Below are positions 37,671 to 46,585 of a stretch of DNA of 64,000 bases, piece by piece. The DNA is from an uncultured Neglectibacter sp. GTDB lineage: Bacteria > Bacillota > Clostridia > Oscillospirales > Acutalibacteraceae. Position 1 is the stretch's first letter, and each line of letters begins with the position of its first letter. The stretch covers positions 1-64,000 of the forward strand of contig CANSKS010000008.1 of NCBI GenBank assembly GCA_947647615.1, read 5' to 3'. Below the pieces are notes generated by a model. That model made no database searches, was not told where the DNA came from, and was given only the letters and a program-made list of their open reading frames with translations. Made by a program: the position numbers and the translations under genes.

Positions 37671-39250
37671 CCATTTTGGTGATAGATGATCAAGTAAACG
37701 TAGTCAACGGCATTGTTTCCGGTGTAGATTGGGAAAGCGCCGGCATCTCAAAGGTGCTGTGCGCTTATAACGCGTCGATGGCCCGTGAAATTCTGGAATG
37801 TCAGCCGGTAGATATCCTGCTGAGCGATATTGAAATGCCGGTGGAGGATGGGTTGAGCCTCTTCCGTTGGACGCGCGGCAGAAGGCTTCCCGTAGAGTGC
37901 ATTTTTCTTACCTCCCATGCAGATTTTATCTACGTAACGGAAGCCCTGAAACTGGGTTGCTTTGATTATCTCCTTCAACCCGCTCGGTATGAGGAAATTT
38001 GCGGTGCCGTCCGCAGAGCTGTGGAAAGAGTGCAGCAAAACAGAGAAGCGCAGCAGCTGTATTCCTATGGAAAGGCAGTATACCGAAATCGGGATCTCTT
38101 TTTCCAAGGGATCCTGAAGGACTGGCTCACCGGTGCTGCCCTTCAGCTCAAGGAAATTTTGAGATGCTTCGGAGATTTGGGAATCCCTATGAGAGAGGAA
38201 ACTCAAATCCGAATCGTCATGGTACATCTACTGCGCTGGTACGATGAGCCTTGGGAGGCGGCCCCTCTCTATACCGCCCTAGAAAACGTTGCCGCCGAGC
38301 TTTTTGAACAGCTTGGTCAAAGGCTTTTGTTGCTGCGCCTGGAAAAGACCAGCTACCTGCTCTTCCTCTTTCCAAAGGCCCTGCAGAATTTGCCGGAGGA
38401 AGCGGTTTTAGAGGCCCAGGTGGCTCGGCTTGCCGAAGCCCTTCAAACCCATCTCCACTGCGGCATTGCATGCTATACGGGAGCCGCGGTTCCCATAAAG
38501 GAATCCCCTGCGCTGGTCCAGCGCTTAAAAAAGATGTCATTAAACAACGTTTCCCGGCAAAGCGGTATATTTTTTTATGAACAGCCCAAAGAGCTTCCTC
38601 CCGCCTTTATCCGTACAGATAAACTTCCCTATTGGAAAAATTTGCTGCTCAACGGCTGTACAAAAATGACGGAAGAAGAGATCTTCTCTTATTTGCGCCG
38701 GGCAGAAGAATCCAATGTTCTGACCCGCGAATTCCTGGAACAGTTTTGCGGCGATTTTATTTGTATGATCGCAACACTTCCACAGGAAAATGATTTTCGG
38801 AATATACTCTCCCAGCCCGAAATTCAAGATCCTTTTTCCCATGCCTCAGAAAACTTGGAAGGCACCTTAACGTTTATCCAAAGAGTTCTTCAGCGGTTTC
38901 AACCCCCTGAAGGAAGGGGTTCGGAAAAAGATCAAATAAACCGTATCGTAGAATATATTCAACACCATCTCAGCGAGGAGCTCCGCCGCTCCGATATAGC
39001 GGAAGCTGTCTATTTGAACCCGGATTACCTGTCCCGACTTTTCCGAAAAGAAAAGGGAATGTGCCTAAAAGAATACATCCTATGTGAAAAAATGAAAATT
39101 GCGCAGGCCATTCTACGCTCTACCGACTTGCCTGTGGCTGTGGCGGCCGCGCGGGTCGGGTTTGAAAACTATTCTTATTTTTCCCAGGTTTATAAAAAGG
39201 TGATTGGGGTGAATCCCTCCGCGGAACGCTTAAAAGGGCCTAATGCGTAA
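37667..39250 (+). CDS. Response regulator, YesN type (REC-AraC)
   Basis: A 527-residue regulator. The receiver domain (1-120) has DD near residue 7, the phosphoacceptor Asp54 in LLSDIEMP, and a conserved Lys/Ala switch (SHADF near residue 80). A middle region of about 290 residues without recognised domain follows. The C-terminal AraC double helix-turn-helix (about 425-525; ADIAEAVYLNPDYLSRLFRKEKG-like, and VGFENYSYFSQVYKKVIG) binds DNA. The start was moved to the ATG overlapping the kinase stop. It probably activates the divergent transporter/GH39 operon. Confidence 0.93.
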   Translation: MTILVIDDQVNVVNGIVSGVDWESAGISKVLCAYNASMAREILECQPVDILLSDIEMPVEDGLSLFRWTRGRRLPVECIFLTSHADFIYVTEALKLGCFDYLLQPARYEEICGAVRRAVERVQQNREAQQLYSYGKAVYRNRDLFFQGILKDWLTGAALQLKEILRCFGDLGIPMREETQIRIVMVHLLRWYDEPWEAAPLYTALENVAAELFEQLGQRLLLLRLEKTSYLLFLFPKALQNLPEEAVLEAQVARLAEALQTHLHCGIACYTGAAVPIKESPALVQRLKKMSLNNVSRQSGIFFYEQPKELPPAFIRTDKLPYWKNLLLNGCTKMTEEEIFSYLRRAEESNVLTREFLEQFCGDFICMIATLPQENDFRNILSQPEIQDPFSHASENLEGTLTFIQRVLQRFQPPEGRGSEKDQINRIVEYIQHHLSEELRRSDIAEAVYLNPDYLSRLFRKEKGMCLKEYILCEKMKIAQAILRSTDLPVAVAAARVGFENYSYFSQVYKKVIGVNPSAERLKGPNA

Positions 39251-39392
39251 CCATAAGGGGGGACCTTTTTAACCGGTACGCATTGCTTCTTTTTTCACAG
39301 CACTGCGGTAAGGCTGTTCAAGATGGGCCTACGAAAAACCAAGGAAAGCGTTCTCCGCCCCTTTCAATAGGGTAGAGAACGCAAAAAATTTT

Positions 39393-39427
39393 GCGGACGG
39401 CGTTTTCTACGACGCCGTCCGCTTTTT
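39393..39427 (+). terminator. Intrinsic terminator after the response regulator
   Basis: GCGGACGGCGT pairs with ACGCCGTCCGC and TTTTTG follows. A second inverted repeat, GCGTTCT/AGAACGC (about 39344-39382), sits just before it, without a T tract. Confidence 0.8.
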
Positions 39428-39448
39428 GTAAGACCAAAAGCAAGGCCT

Positions 39449-40339
39449 TCAGCCCTTTTCCTTTTGTTTCCCAAACTCACGCATGCTGCGCCGGTATTCC
39501 GTGGGGGTTTGACCGGTGTATTTTTTGAAATTTTTTGCGAAAAGCTGGCTGGAAGACATACCCACCGCATAGGAAACCTCAGTGATAGGCATGAAGGTGT
39601 AGGTAAGGATTTCCTTTGCCAGCTCAATTTTTTGCCGCACGATATAATCGTGGGGGCTGTGAAAAGAGATCTCCTGGAATTTCCGCTTAAACTGGGAAAG
39701 AGAAAGGTAGGCCATATCGGCCATAGCCGAAACAGAAAGGTTTTCGGCGGCGTGGGAATCGATATATTCTTTCACAGCCAAAACATTCTCATCCACCTTG
39801 GAAACGTGCTCATTATCGATCAGCCTGCAAAGCTCATAAAAAAACTGAACCATAAGACTTTGTATTCTACAGATCTTCAAAGGGTCCTCGGAAAAATAAA
39901 GGCGAAGGACTTCATCTAAAACAGGTTTCACAATTCCCGCGCCCTTTACAAAACGGGAAGAGACAGAAAATAGCTTTTTCATAATATATTGAGTTTCTTT
40001 TTCACTCAGATTCATAAAGCGGTTTCCAGCCTTTACAGCATCAAAAATCAGATAGAAAAACTTGCTTTTTTCTTCCTGGTAATTTCCCGTGCTGTGATGT
40101 TCATCGGGGAAAGAAATAAAAATATTACCTGCATGGGTATCGTAGCTATGGCCGTTTATTTCGTAATGCTGGCAGCCTTCGTAATGGACGCAAATTTCGA
40201 ATTGCCCGGGATGAGTGTGTGGGACAAAAGCCAGCTCTGAGGCCAGAAATTCCACTTTGGCCAGGGAAAGCAGGTTAGGGATGCCAAGGTTCTCAAAATG
40301 AAGCATTTTCCGCTCTTTTGTAAATTGATCTTCTTTCAC
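39449..40339 (-). CDS. AraC-family regulator with a cupin-like sensor domain
   Basis: A 296-residue regulator. The N-terminal cupin-type arm (EICVHYEGCQHYEINGHSY, AGNIFISFPDEHHS) probably binds a sugar. The C-terminal double helix-turn-helix shows LSVSAMADMAYLSLSQFKRKF and ITEVSYAVGMSSSQLFAKNFK. AAAGGAG lies before GTG at 40339, so this start is used. It is divergent from the binding protein gene of the second uptake locus and likely regulates it. Its end (EYRRSMREF) resembles the remnant at 30148-30234. Confidence 0.9.
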   Translation of the reverse strand: MKEDQFTKERKMLHFENLGIPNLLSLAKVEFLASELAFVPHTHPGQFEICVHYEGCQHYEINGHSYDTHAGNIFISFPDEHHSTGNYQEEKSKFFYLIFDAVKAGNRFMNLSEKETQYIMKKLFSVSSRFVKGAGIVKPVLDEVLRLYFSEDPLKICRIQSLMVQFFYELCRLIDNEHVSKVDENVLAVKEYIDSHAAENLSVSAMADMAYLSLSQFKRKFQEISFHSPHDYIVRQKIELAKEILTYTFMPITEVSYAVGMSSSQLFAKNFKKYTGQTPTEYRRSMREFGKQKEKG

Positions 40340-40418
40340 AGAATTCACTCCTTTGACTTGCAAAACAGAACTGAAATGGGCACCCTTTTTCTGCAGATAA
40401 ATTTTTTATTACTATACA

Positions 40419-40447
40419 ATTATACTACAATTTTTAAGTGTCTGCAA
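40419..40447 (-). promoter_or_regulatory. Promoter of the araC-type gene
   Basis: On the minus strand TTGCAG and TATAAT are spaced 17 bases, about 80 bases upstream of the GTG start. Confidence 0.7.
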
Positions 40448-40486
40448 TGTATAAAAAAAGTTCATGGGACAAAAAAGAAAGTAAAA

Positions 40487-40517
40487 TATACAAAAAATAT
40501 ATAGTATACAAATATAG
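40487..40517 (+). promoter_or_regulatory. Possible activated promoter with a direct repeat
   Basis: Upstream of the binding-protein gene, TATACAAA occurs twice, 18 bases apart, around TATAGT/TATACA -10-like elements. No good -35 box is present, which would suit an AraC-dependent promoter. The region is so AT-rich that the repeat could be chance. Confidence 0.35.
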
Positions 40518-40556
40518 TTCCGTCCATAGTTCTCAATACAAGAAAGGATGAAGAAG

Positions 40557-41882
40557 ATGTTAAGGAAAGTGAAAAGGTCGTTTTTGGTCCTTTTAGCGTT
40601 TTGCTTGCTGTTTACGACAGCCTGTACCGCCTCGCCGGAGAATTCTTCCGCGGAGAATTCCTCTTCCAAGGCAGAAGCTTCGGAAGGCACAGAAAGCAAA
40701 CCTACAGCTCAAAAGACAGAGGGTGATGTCAAAATAAAATTTGCCAGCTTTCAAACCGGAGATGTAGCGGAAGATTGGGAAACCGTTCAATTTCCAAAAT
40801 ATCTGGAAGAAACAGGGGTAGAGGTGGAACATGTGTTTGTGAACCAGGACGACACCATTTCTACTTACCTCACTTGGGCTGCTGCCGACCAAATGCCGGA
40901 TACCGCGATGCTGAGCGCTCTGTATTTGAACTCGCTGGTGGCAAAGGGTATGGTACTCAACCTCAGCGAATACACAGCGGAGAAGTCTCCCGATTACAAT
41001 TTTGACCGCTACCTGCCAAAACTGATGGATGCCTATAAATATGAGGATAATATTTACGCGCTGCCCAGCGACCTGGACCTGGGTCTCATGTGGTATAACA
41101 AAGATATTTTTGACAATGCCGGAGTAGCTTACCCCAATGAAAACTGGACTTGGGAAGATTTGAAAAAGAACGCCGAACTTTTGACCAGCGGGGAAGGCCC
41201 GGAAAAGATATTCGGCGTATGGCTGGGAGGCTACCAGACATACCTATGGCAAAATGGTACCGATATTTTGTCCGAAGACAAAAAGAGCTCTTTATTTAAT
41301 ACGCCAGAAGTAAAGGATACGATAAACTACATGATGGATATGGTGACTGCCGGGGTTGCCATAAATCCCAGCAGTAAAGAACCATTGTTCCAGAACGGAA
41401 AGGCGGCCATGTCCCTGGGTTCTGGTCCCTGGTTTGCCCATTACGAAATGGAAAACGTAGATTTCAACTGGGGAGTTACCGCTTTGCCCAAGGGAAAAGA
41501 AAAGGCTACGACCTGCTATGGCTCTACCTTTGCAGTTTTTGAGGGAAGCAAGAATGTAGATGCCAGCGTGGATTTCCTCACCTGGTTCTTAAGTGATGAA
41601 CAGCAGTTGGACAGAGCCGAAAAGTTCTATTGGTTCCCGCCGACACAAAGCTGTATTGAAAACGATACTTTTATGAGCACCGACAGCATAATGGGTATGA
41701 CAAAGGAACAAAAAGAGCTGGTGCTCGCGGAAACGGCTTTCGGCAAAGCCCCCGTTATTGTGGAAAAGCAAAATGAGGTCAACGAAGTGATAAACAGCGA
41801 GCTTTCCCTGATGTGGGCGGAAGAAAAGAGTGTAGACGACGCCTTGGCCAAGATTGCGGAAGAAGTGGATAAGCTGCTGTAA
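40557..41882 (+). CDS. Sugar ABC transporter solute-binding lipoprotein
   Basis: A 441-residue binding protein of the SBP_bac_1/family 1 type. Signal peptide with lipobox TTAC at about residue 22, a Ser/Glu-rich linker, then IKFASFQTGDVAEDWETVQF and the typical YALPSDLDLGLMWYNKDIF region. The track starts at 40548, but AAAGGATG overlaps that ATG and is correctly spaced for the ATG at 40557. It is the first gene of the unit with two permeases and a URO-D-like protein. Confidence 0.9.
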   Translation: MLRKVKRSFLVLLAFCLLFTTACTASPENSSAENSSSKAEASEGTESKPTAQKTEGDVKIKFASFQTGDVAEDWETVQFPKYLEETGVEVEHVFVNQDDTISTYLTWAAADQMPDTAMLSALYLNSLVAKGMVLNLSEYTAEKSPDYNFDRYLPKLMDAYKYEDNIYALPSDLDLGLMWYNKDIFDNAGVAYPNENWTWEDLKKNAELLTSGEGPEKIFGVWLGGYQTYLWQNGTDILSEDKKSSLFNTPEVKDTINYMMDMVTAGVAINPSSKEPLFQNGKAAMSLGSGPWFAHYEMENVDFNWGVTALPKGKEKATTCYGSTFAVFEGSKNVDASVDFLTWFLSDEQQLDRAEKFYWFPPTQSCIENDTFMSTDSIMGMTKEQKELVLAETAFGKAPVIVEKQNEVNEVINSELSLMWAEEKSVDDALAKIAEEVDKLL

Positions 41883-41901
41883 AAAACAGCTTGTGGAAAA
41901 G

Positions 41902-41935
41902 GTTGAGCCGTGGTTCTAAAAAAACACGGCTCAAC
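41902..41935 (+). other. Intercistronic stem-loop between the binding-protein and permease genes
   Basis: A perfect 11-bp inverted repeat, GTTGAGCCGTG/CACGGCTCAAC, with a 12-base loop, is followed by AATACGG rather than a T run. It is probably an RNA processing or stabilising element that keeps the upstream mRNA more abundant. Confidence 0.7.
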
Positions 41936-41977
41936 AATACGGAATGTCAGAAAACATTGTGAAAAGGGAGGGTTATT

Positions 41978-42871
41978 GTGAAAACCAAAAGTAAACTCGC
42001 CCAGAGGCAAAACTTTTTTGGGTACCTACTCATTTTGCCGGCATTTGTCATTATAGGCGTGTTCAGTCTCTACCCCATTCTCAACGGTCTGTTTTTAAGC
42101 TTTTGTGAGTGGGAGGGCATAGGAAACGCGGCTTTTAACGGAATAGAAAATTATATCACCCTGTTTCATGACGAGGTGTTTGGAATTGCTTTGCTCAACA
42201 CCCTGGTGTTCGTTTTAGGTACAGTCCCCGCTGTAATTCTGCTTTCTCTGATGTTTGGTTCTTTGCTGAATCAAAAAATCGTGGGGAAAAAATTTTTCCG
42301 GTCGGTCTATTTTTTACCCTCGGTCACCTCCGGTGTGGCCATTGCCATGATATGGAAATGGATTTTTAATGAAAATACCGGCCTTTTAAACTTCCTGCTG
42401 TATTCTTTTGGGTTAGACTCAGTAAGCTGGCTGACGAGTTCTCAGTTTTCCTTGATATCGGTCATGATTATGAGTGTTTGGAAAAGCCTGGGCACCAATA
42501 TCGTCATTATGTTGGCAGCGCTGCAGGGAGTACCCAGAGAGCTCTACGAAGTGGTGAGCATGGACACAAAAAGCGGTTTCCGCAAGTTTTTTCATATCAC
42601 AATCCCCATGATTTCCCCCACCATATTCCTAATCATGGTTATGTCGGTCATCAATGCCTTTCAGGCCTTTGACCAGGTTATGGCCCTGACAGGAGGGGGA
42701 CCGGGGAATTCCTCCATGGTAGTGGTGCTCTATATTTATAACCAGGCTTTCAAAAACTTTAAAATGGGGTATGCCTCTACCCTGGCCTATGTGCTGTTCC
42801 TCATTATTCTGGCCGTCACGCTGATACAATGGTACGGGAAAAAGCATTGGGTGTACTCAGAGGTAGAATAA
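41978..42871 (+). CDS. Sugar ABC transporter permease (MalF/UgpA type)
   Basis: A 297-residue permease with six membrane segments: [21 protein letters not shown] at the N-terminus, and the EAA loop VPRELYEVVSMDTKSGFRKFF (here E-x-x-S rather than EAA-G). The start codon is GTG with AAGGGAGGG upstream. It is paired with the MalG-type permease 27 bases downstream. Confidence 0.92.
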   Translation: MKTKSKLAQRQNFFGYLLILPAFVIIGVFSLYPILNGLFLSFCEWEGIGNAAFNGIENYITLFHDEVFGIALLNTLVFVLGTVPAVILLSLMFGSLLNQKIVGKKFFRSVYFLPSVTSGVAIAMIWKWIFNENTGLLNFLLYSFGLDSVSWLTSSQFSLISVMIMSVWKSLGTNIVIMLAALQGVPRELYEVVSMDTKSGFRKFFHITIPMISPTIFLIMVMSVINAFQAFDQVMALTGGGPGNSSMVVVLYIYNQAFKNFKMGYASTLAYVLFLIILAVTLIQWYGKKHWVYSEVE

Positions 42872-42898
42872 AGCTGTGAAAAGAGGTGCTTTCCCATC

Positions 42899-43726
42899 AT
42901 GGAGAAAAAGAATATTTTCAAGAAAATAGCGGTGTACTTTTTTTTGACGCTGGGTGGCATTACCATGGTCCTTCCATTTATTTGGATGATATCCACGTCC
43001 TTGAAAACAAAAAAACAGCTGGTGGCATATCCGCCGGTTTGGATTCCCAACCCGGTAAGGTGGGAAAATTATAGCGAAGCCGTAGGGTCCTTCCCTTTTC
43101 TTCAATACACCTTAAACACCCTGTTTGTGACAGTGTCGGTTTTGGTGGGTACAGTGATCATATCTCTCTGCGCCGGCTACGCCTTTGCGAGAATCAACTT
43201 CAAGTTCCGTGACCAGCTTTTTCTGGTCATTCTGGCCACTATGATGATCCCCGGGCAGGTGACAATGATTCCTATTTTTAAGCTTGTAAAGGACCTGGGT
43301 TGGATGAATTCTTACCTCGCTTTAATTATTCCCTCTCTTTGTTCGGGATTTTCTATTTTCCTGATGCGGCAATTCTTCCTGAGCCTTCCCAAAGAGTTGG
43401 AATCGGCTGCAATGGTGGACGGCTGCGGTCCCTTCCGAACCCTTTGGAGTATTTTTGTGCCCCTGTCCAAACCGGCCATTGCCACGGTTTCGGTTCTGAG
43501 CTTTATGGGGACCTGGAATTCCTTTTTGTGGCCGCTGCTGCTGATCAGCGACAAAAACAAACAGATGATCACAGTAGGGCTTTTGCAGTTTCAAGGCGCT
43601 TTTTCCACCAGTTATGAGCTGTTGATGGCAGCGGCATTTTTGTCTTTGCTGCCGGTGTTCCTCATCTACTTTTTTGCCCAGGAGTATTTTATCGAAGGCA
43701 TTGCGACCTCCGGTATGAAAGGATGA
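42899..43726 (+). CDS. Sugar ABC transporter permease (MalG/UgpE type)
   Basis: A 275-residue permease beginning with a basic tail and a membrane helix (GGITMVLPFIWMISTSLKT). The EAA loop is LESAAMVDGCGPFRTLWSIF and the end EYFIEGIATSGMKG is typical. It probably uses a shared ATPase from elsewhere. It lies ten bases before the URO-D-like gene. Confidence 0.93.
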   Translation: MEKKNIFKKIAVYFFLTLGGITMVLPFIWMISTSLKTKKQLVAYPPVWIPNPVRWENYSEAVGSFPFLQYTLNTLFVTVSVLVGTVIISLCAGYAFARINFKFRDQLFLVILATMMIPGQVTMIPIFKLVKDLGWMNSYLALIIPSLCSGFSIFLMRQFFLSLPKELESAAMVDGCGPFRTLWSIFVPLSKPAIATVSVLSFMGTWNSFLWPLLLISDKNKQMITVGLLQFQGAFSTSYELLMAAAFLSLLPVFLIYFFAQEYFIEGIATSGMKG

Positions 43727-43736
43727 CCTGTTTTTT

Positions 43737-44786
43737 ATGACAGAACGAGAAAATTACTTAAAAACTGTCCGGATGGAAGACCCAAAGTGGATTCCTGCCT
43801 CCATTTCCGTCAATTTGGCTTCGCTGATCGAATATAAGGGCGAAATGGAAGAGGTCATAAAGCGCCATCCCGACTTTTTTCCATGGTTCCGGCCTGGGTC
43901 CATCGATTATTCCAAATATGGCGACGGTACCTGCGACATTCTGGAAAGGGACAGCTGGGGTTATGATTGGCACTATACCATGTATGGGATTGAAGGTTGT
44001 GTGACCCACCATCCATTGGAAAATTGGGAAAACCTTAAAACTTACCGTGCCCCCGACCCGGATCAAGTTTTAGACCGGGGCGGGAAAAGGGATTGGGCCA
44101 AAGAATTTTCCCGCATAGCCGCCCGGAAACAGGCGGGACAGCTCACTTCCGGAAGCCTTGTGCACGGGTTTCTCTTCCTCCGGCTGCAATACCTGAGAGG
44201 GTTTGAAAACCTGATGTACGATATGGCGGACGACGCGCCCCAGCTTTACAAACTCATCGGCATGATAGACGAGCACAACCTGAAAATTACTCGGCGCTAT
44301 TGTGAGGCGGGCGTTGATATTATGGAGGTGCCGGAAGACCTGGGCACAGAGAAATCCATGGTGATCAGCAAGGAGATGTTCCAAAAATTCATCAAGCCCT
44401 CTTACCGGAAAATCGTGGGGGAAATCAAAAAGAATAATGTGCTGGCTTCCATTCACAGCGACGGGTATATCATCGACATTATCGATGACTTGCTGGAGGT
44501 GGGAATGGATATCATAAATCCCCAGGACCTGTGCAACGGCATCGATAATCTCAAGCGGACCTTAAAGGGCCGGGCCTGCATACGGTTGGATATCGATCGG
44601 GTAAAGATTACTCCCTACGGCAGCCGCAAGGAGATTTTTGAACTGATCGAAGAAGAAGTGAAAGAGCTGGGTTCTCCCCGGGGCGGGCTGGATTTCATTT
44701 ACGGCGTCTATCCTCCTGTCACCCCGGACCGTCTCAATTACCTTTGTGAGGCTCTGGAAAAATACCGCACCTACTGGTGGGACTAG
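43737..44786 (+). CDS. URO-D-fold protein lacking the MtaA zinc ligands
   Basis: A 349-residue member of the uroporphyrinogen-decarboxylase superfamily, assigned from its overall pattern (ITRRYCEAGVDIMEVPEDLG, then HSDGYIIDIIDDLLEVGMDI). At the metal site the motif is His240-Ser-Asp242 instead of H-x-C, and the C-terminal cysteine position reads FIYGVYPPV. The zinc triad of MtaA is therefore missing. It is the last gene of a sugar-transporter operon, ten bases after the MalG-type permease, so it probably acts on the imported compound. A role in demethylating O-methyl sugars or in another decarboxylation is a guess. The ATG is preceded by AAAGGATGA at long spacing. Confidence 0.8.
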   Translation: MTERENYLKTVRMEDPKWIPASISVNLASLIEYKGEMEEVIKRHPDFFPWFRPGSIDYSKYGDGTCDILERDSWGYDWHYTMYGIEGCVTHHPLENWENLKTYRAPDPDQVLDRGGKRDWAKEFSRIAARKQAGQLTSGSLVHGFLFLRLQYLRGFENLMYDMADDAPQLYKLIGMIDEHNLKITRRYCEAGVDIMEVPEDLGTEKSMVISKEMFQKFIKPSYRKIVGEIKKNNVLASIHSDGYIIDIIDDLLEVGMDIINPQDLCNGIDNLKRTLKGRACIRLDIDRVKITPYGSRKEIFELIEEEVKELGSPRGGLDFIYGVYPPVTPDRLNYLCEALEKYRTYWWD

Positions 44787-44788
44787 AT

Positions 44789-44831
44789 AATACAAAAGAA
44801 GGCCGGATATTCCGGCCTTCTCTGTATTTTT
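44789..44831. terminator. Terminator between the URO-D-like gene and the esterase
   Basis: The stem GAAGGCCGGA/TCCGGCCTTC, extended by AATACA/TGTATT, ends in TGTATTTTTT. It separates two converging genes. Confidence 0.88.
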
Positions 44832-44871
44832 TGGCTCGCCTTTTGAAAAGCATTTCTCAAAAGCGGAGGGC

Positions 44872-45693
44872 TCAATAGGGATTTCCGGCGCCGGTATCAT
44901 CCAGGCCGAAGAAAGAAAGGGCATGCTGTATAGTGAGATCCCAAAACCGCCATTCGTGGGAGTAACCGTCTATGATCTCAAATTCCGCGTCCAACTTGAG
45001 CTCTTTTGCGTACTCTTGAAAAGAGAGGAAGGCGTCGTAAAACATATCCTGCTTTCCAATGGCAAAGTAGAGGCGGGGCAAGCGGTTGGTCTGGGCCATT
45101 TCTCCCAGGATCTTCCAAGTGTTTTCGTAGGAATCCAAATATTTTTCCAGGCCGCCTGCGTTTTTAATACTGCCCTGGGTACGCTTCCACATATTGGGCT
45201 CCTGCTTGGGGAGAAGATCTACATTTCTGGGGCAGGCCGAAAGCACTGCCGCAGCCGCAAACTTCTCCGGGTGGTTAAAGGCGTAAACACAAGTGCCCCG
45301 CCCACCCATGGAAAGACCGGCGATAAAATTATCTTCCCGCTTTTCGGAGGCTGGGAACCACCCGTAAATCAAGGGCATAAGCTCTTCTGTCAAATAGTCG
45401 TACATGTTAAAGCCAATGGAGAATTCCGGCCAGTTTGCATAATTGGAATTTAAAGCACTGGGCATCACCACAATCAAGTCACGCTCGCAGGCGTAAAGCT
45501 CAATGTTGCTTTTGCGCACCCAGTCGGAATGGTCCCCAAAGGTGCCGTGGAGCAGCCAAAGAACCTTATATTTCTTTTCCTGGGAGTAGAATTCCTTCGG
45601 TGTAAGTCCCCGGGCTTTATCCGGGAGAACTACAGACACCGTGGTGTTCCCCATCAAGTATTCACTTTGAAAGTTCAGCTGTAAATAGGCCAT
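44872..45693 (-). CDS. Alpha/beta hydrolase, EstA/esterase D-like
   Basis: A 273-residue carboxylesterase of the esterase D / putative tributyrin-esterase type. The nucleophile is Ser128 in GLSMGG, the oxyanion region is LLHGTFGDHSDW, and the catalytic His lies near the end (DGYSHEWRFWD). No signal peptide is seen after correction of the start, so it works inside the cell. AAGGAGGG lies before the ATG at 45693, which replaces the longer track start. In this setting deacetylation of imported xylo-oligosaccharides is plausible but inferred. Confidence 0.88.
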   Translation of the reverse strand: MAYLQLNFQSEYLMGNTTVSVVLPDKARGLTPKEFYSQEKKYKVLWLLHGTFGDHSDWVRKSNIELYACERDLIVVMPSALNSNYANWPEFSIGFNMYDYLTEELMPLIYGWFPASEKREDNFIAGLSMGGRGTCVYAFNHPEKFAAAAVLSACPRNVDLLPKQEPNMWKRTQGSIKNAGGLEKYLDSYENTWKILGEMAQTNRLPRLYFAIGKQDMFYDAFLSFQEYAKELKLDAEFEIIDGYSHEWRFWDLTIQHALSFFGLDDTGAGNPY

Positions 45694-45831
45694 AGTTTGT
45701 TCCCTCCTTGAAAAAATTTCCGACTTCCTCAAAAGGCCGTTTTCCTTGGGAAACATCCGCAAGCCACAAGGCGCTCAAAAGGACAGAAACATGCTCCGGC
45801 AAAGGTTGCGGGCGAGGATTCCGAAAACCGG

Positions 45832-46518
45832 TTATCCCATTGGCTCTTCTTCGGGAAGTTCGGCGTTAAAGTCCGGTAAAGTGCCGTTAATCTCATATTG
45901 CAGTTCACACAGCTGGGCGGCTCGTTCCCGGTAAAAAAGCATGGTACCTCGGGCGGCTTCCAAAGCTCCCCCGGTTTCCTGGGCGGCATTGCGAATCTCC
46001 TGCAGCCTTTCTTCCGCGCCTGCGGACCACTCCTCCTGGGAGGCCCGAATGGAATCCCGGTCGGCTTCCTCCGCCAGCCCCAAAACATCCTGGTAGACCA
46101 TGTCGATCATGAGCTTCCAGCGCTCTGTCGCATGGCTGCAGGCCTGGGACATCAGGGTGAGAGAGGTAGAGGTGGAGTATTCCAGCTCAAATTGGCTGTC
46201 GATGGCATTGCCCGAAAAGGCCTGCTGGAACTCCTCGCTTCCGGTTTCAATGGGGGGCAAATATTCCGTGTTGCCGCCTTCCCCGTCGGTCACAGTGCCG
46301 GACCAGGCGGGAGTTTCCGCCTGGCTCAGGGAAGGAGTGGGGTCAGGTTCCTGAGTGGGAGTGGGTTCAGGGGTTTCCTGAGGAGCGGAAGAAATACTTT
46401 CCTGTACCTGGGAGCTGCTGCTGGAGGATTCGTTTTCCTGCTGGCTGCAGGCGGCAGAGCTGAGCAACAAAAGAGCGCAAAATATCAAACAAAAGATACG
46501 GTTTCTTTTTCGTTTCAT
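45832..46518 (-). CDS. Lipoprotein with a DUF1311/LprI-like domain
   Basis: A 228-residue lipoprotein. Signal peptide with lipobox SSAAC at about residue 24, a Ser/Gln/Glu/Pro-rich linker of about 75 residues with TPEPTPTQEPDPTPS, then a helical domain in the second half. EEWSAGAEERLQEIRNAAQ and AAQLCELQYEI resemble the DUF1311 (lysozyme-inhibitor LprI) pattern. The ORF opens nine codons earlier; the ATG at 46518 gives a proper signal peptide. Function is not known. It is separate from its neighbours by more than 60 bases on both sides. Confidence 0.72.
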   Translation of the reverse strand: MKRKRNRIFCLIFCALLLLSSAACSQQENESSSSSSQVQESISSAPQETPEPTPTQEPDPTPSLSQAETPAWSGTVTDGEGGNTEYLPPIETGSEEFQQAFSGNAIDSQFELEYSTSTSLTLMSQACSHATERWKLMIDMVYQDVLGLAEEADRDSIRASQEEWSAGAEERLQEIRNAAQETGGALEAARGTMLFYRERAAQLCELQYEINGTLPDFNAELPEEEPMG

Positions 46519-46585
46519 AAAAATTACCATCCTTTCTCCGGCCATCCGCCGAAGAAAGGATGGTCCTTCCGGCAGTGGCCTTTGG

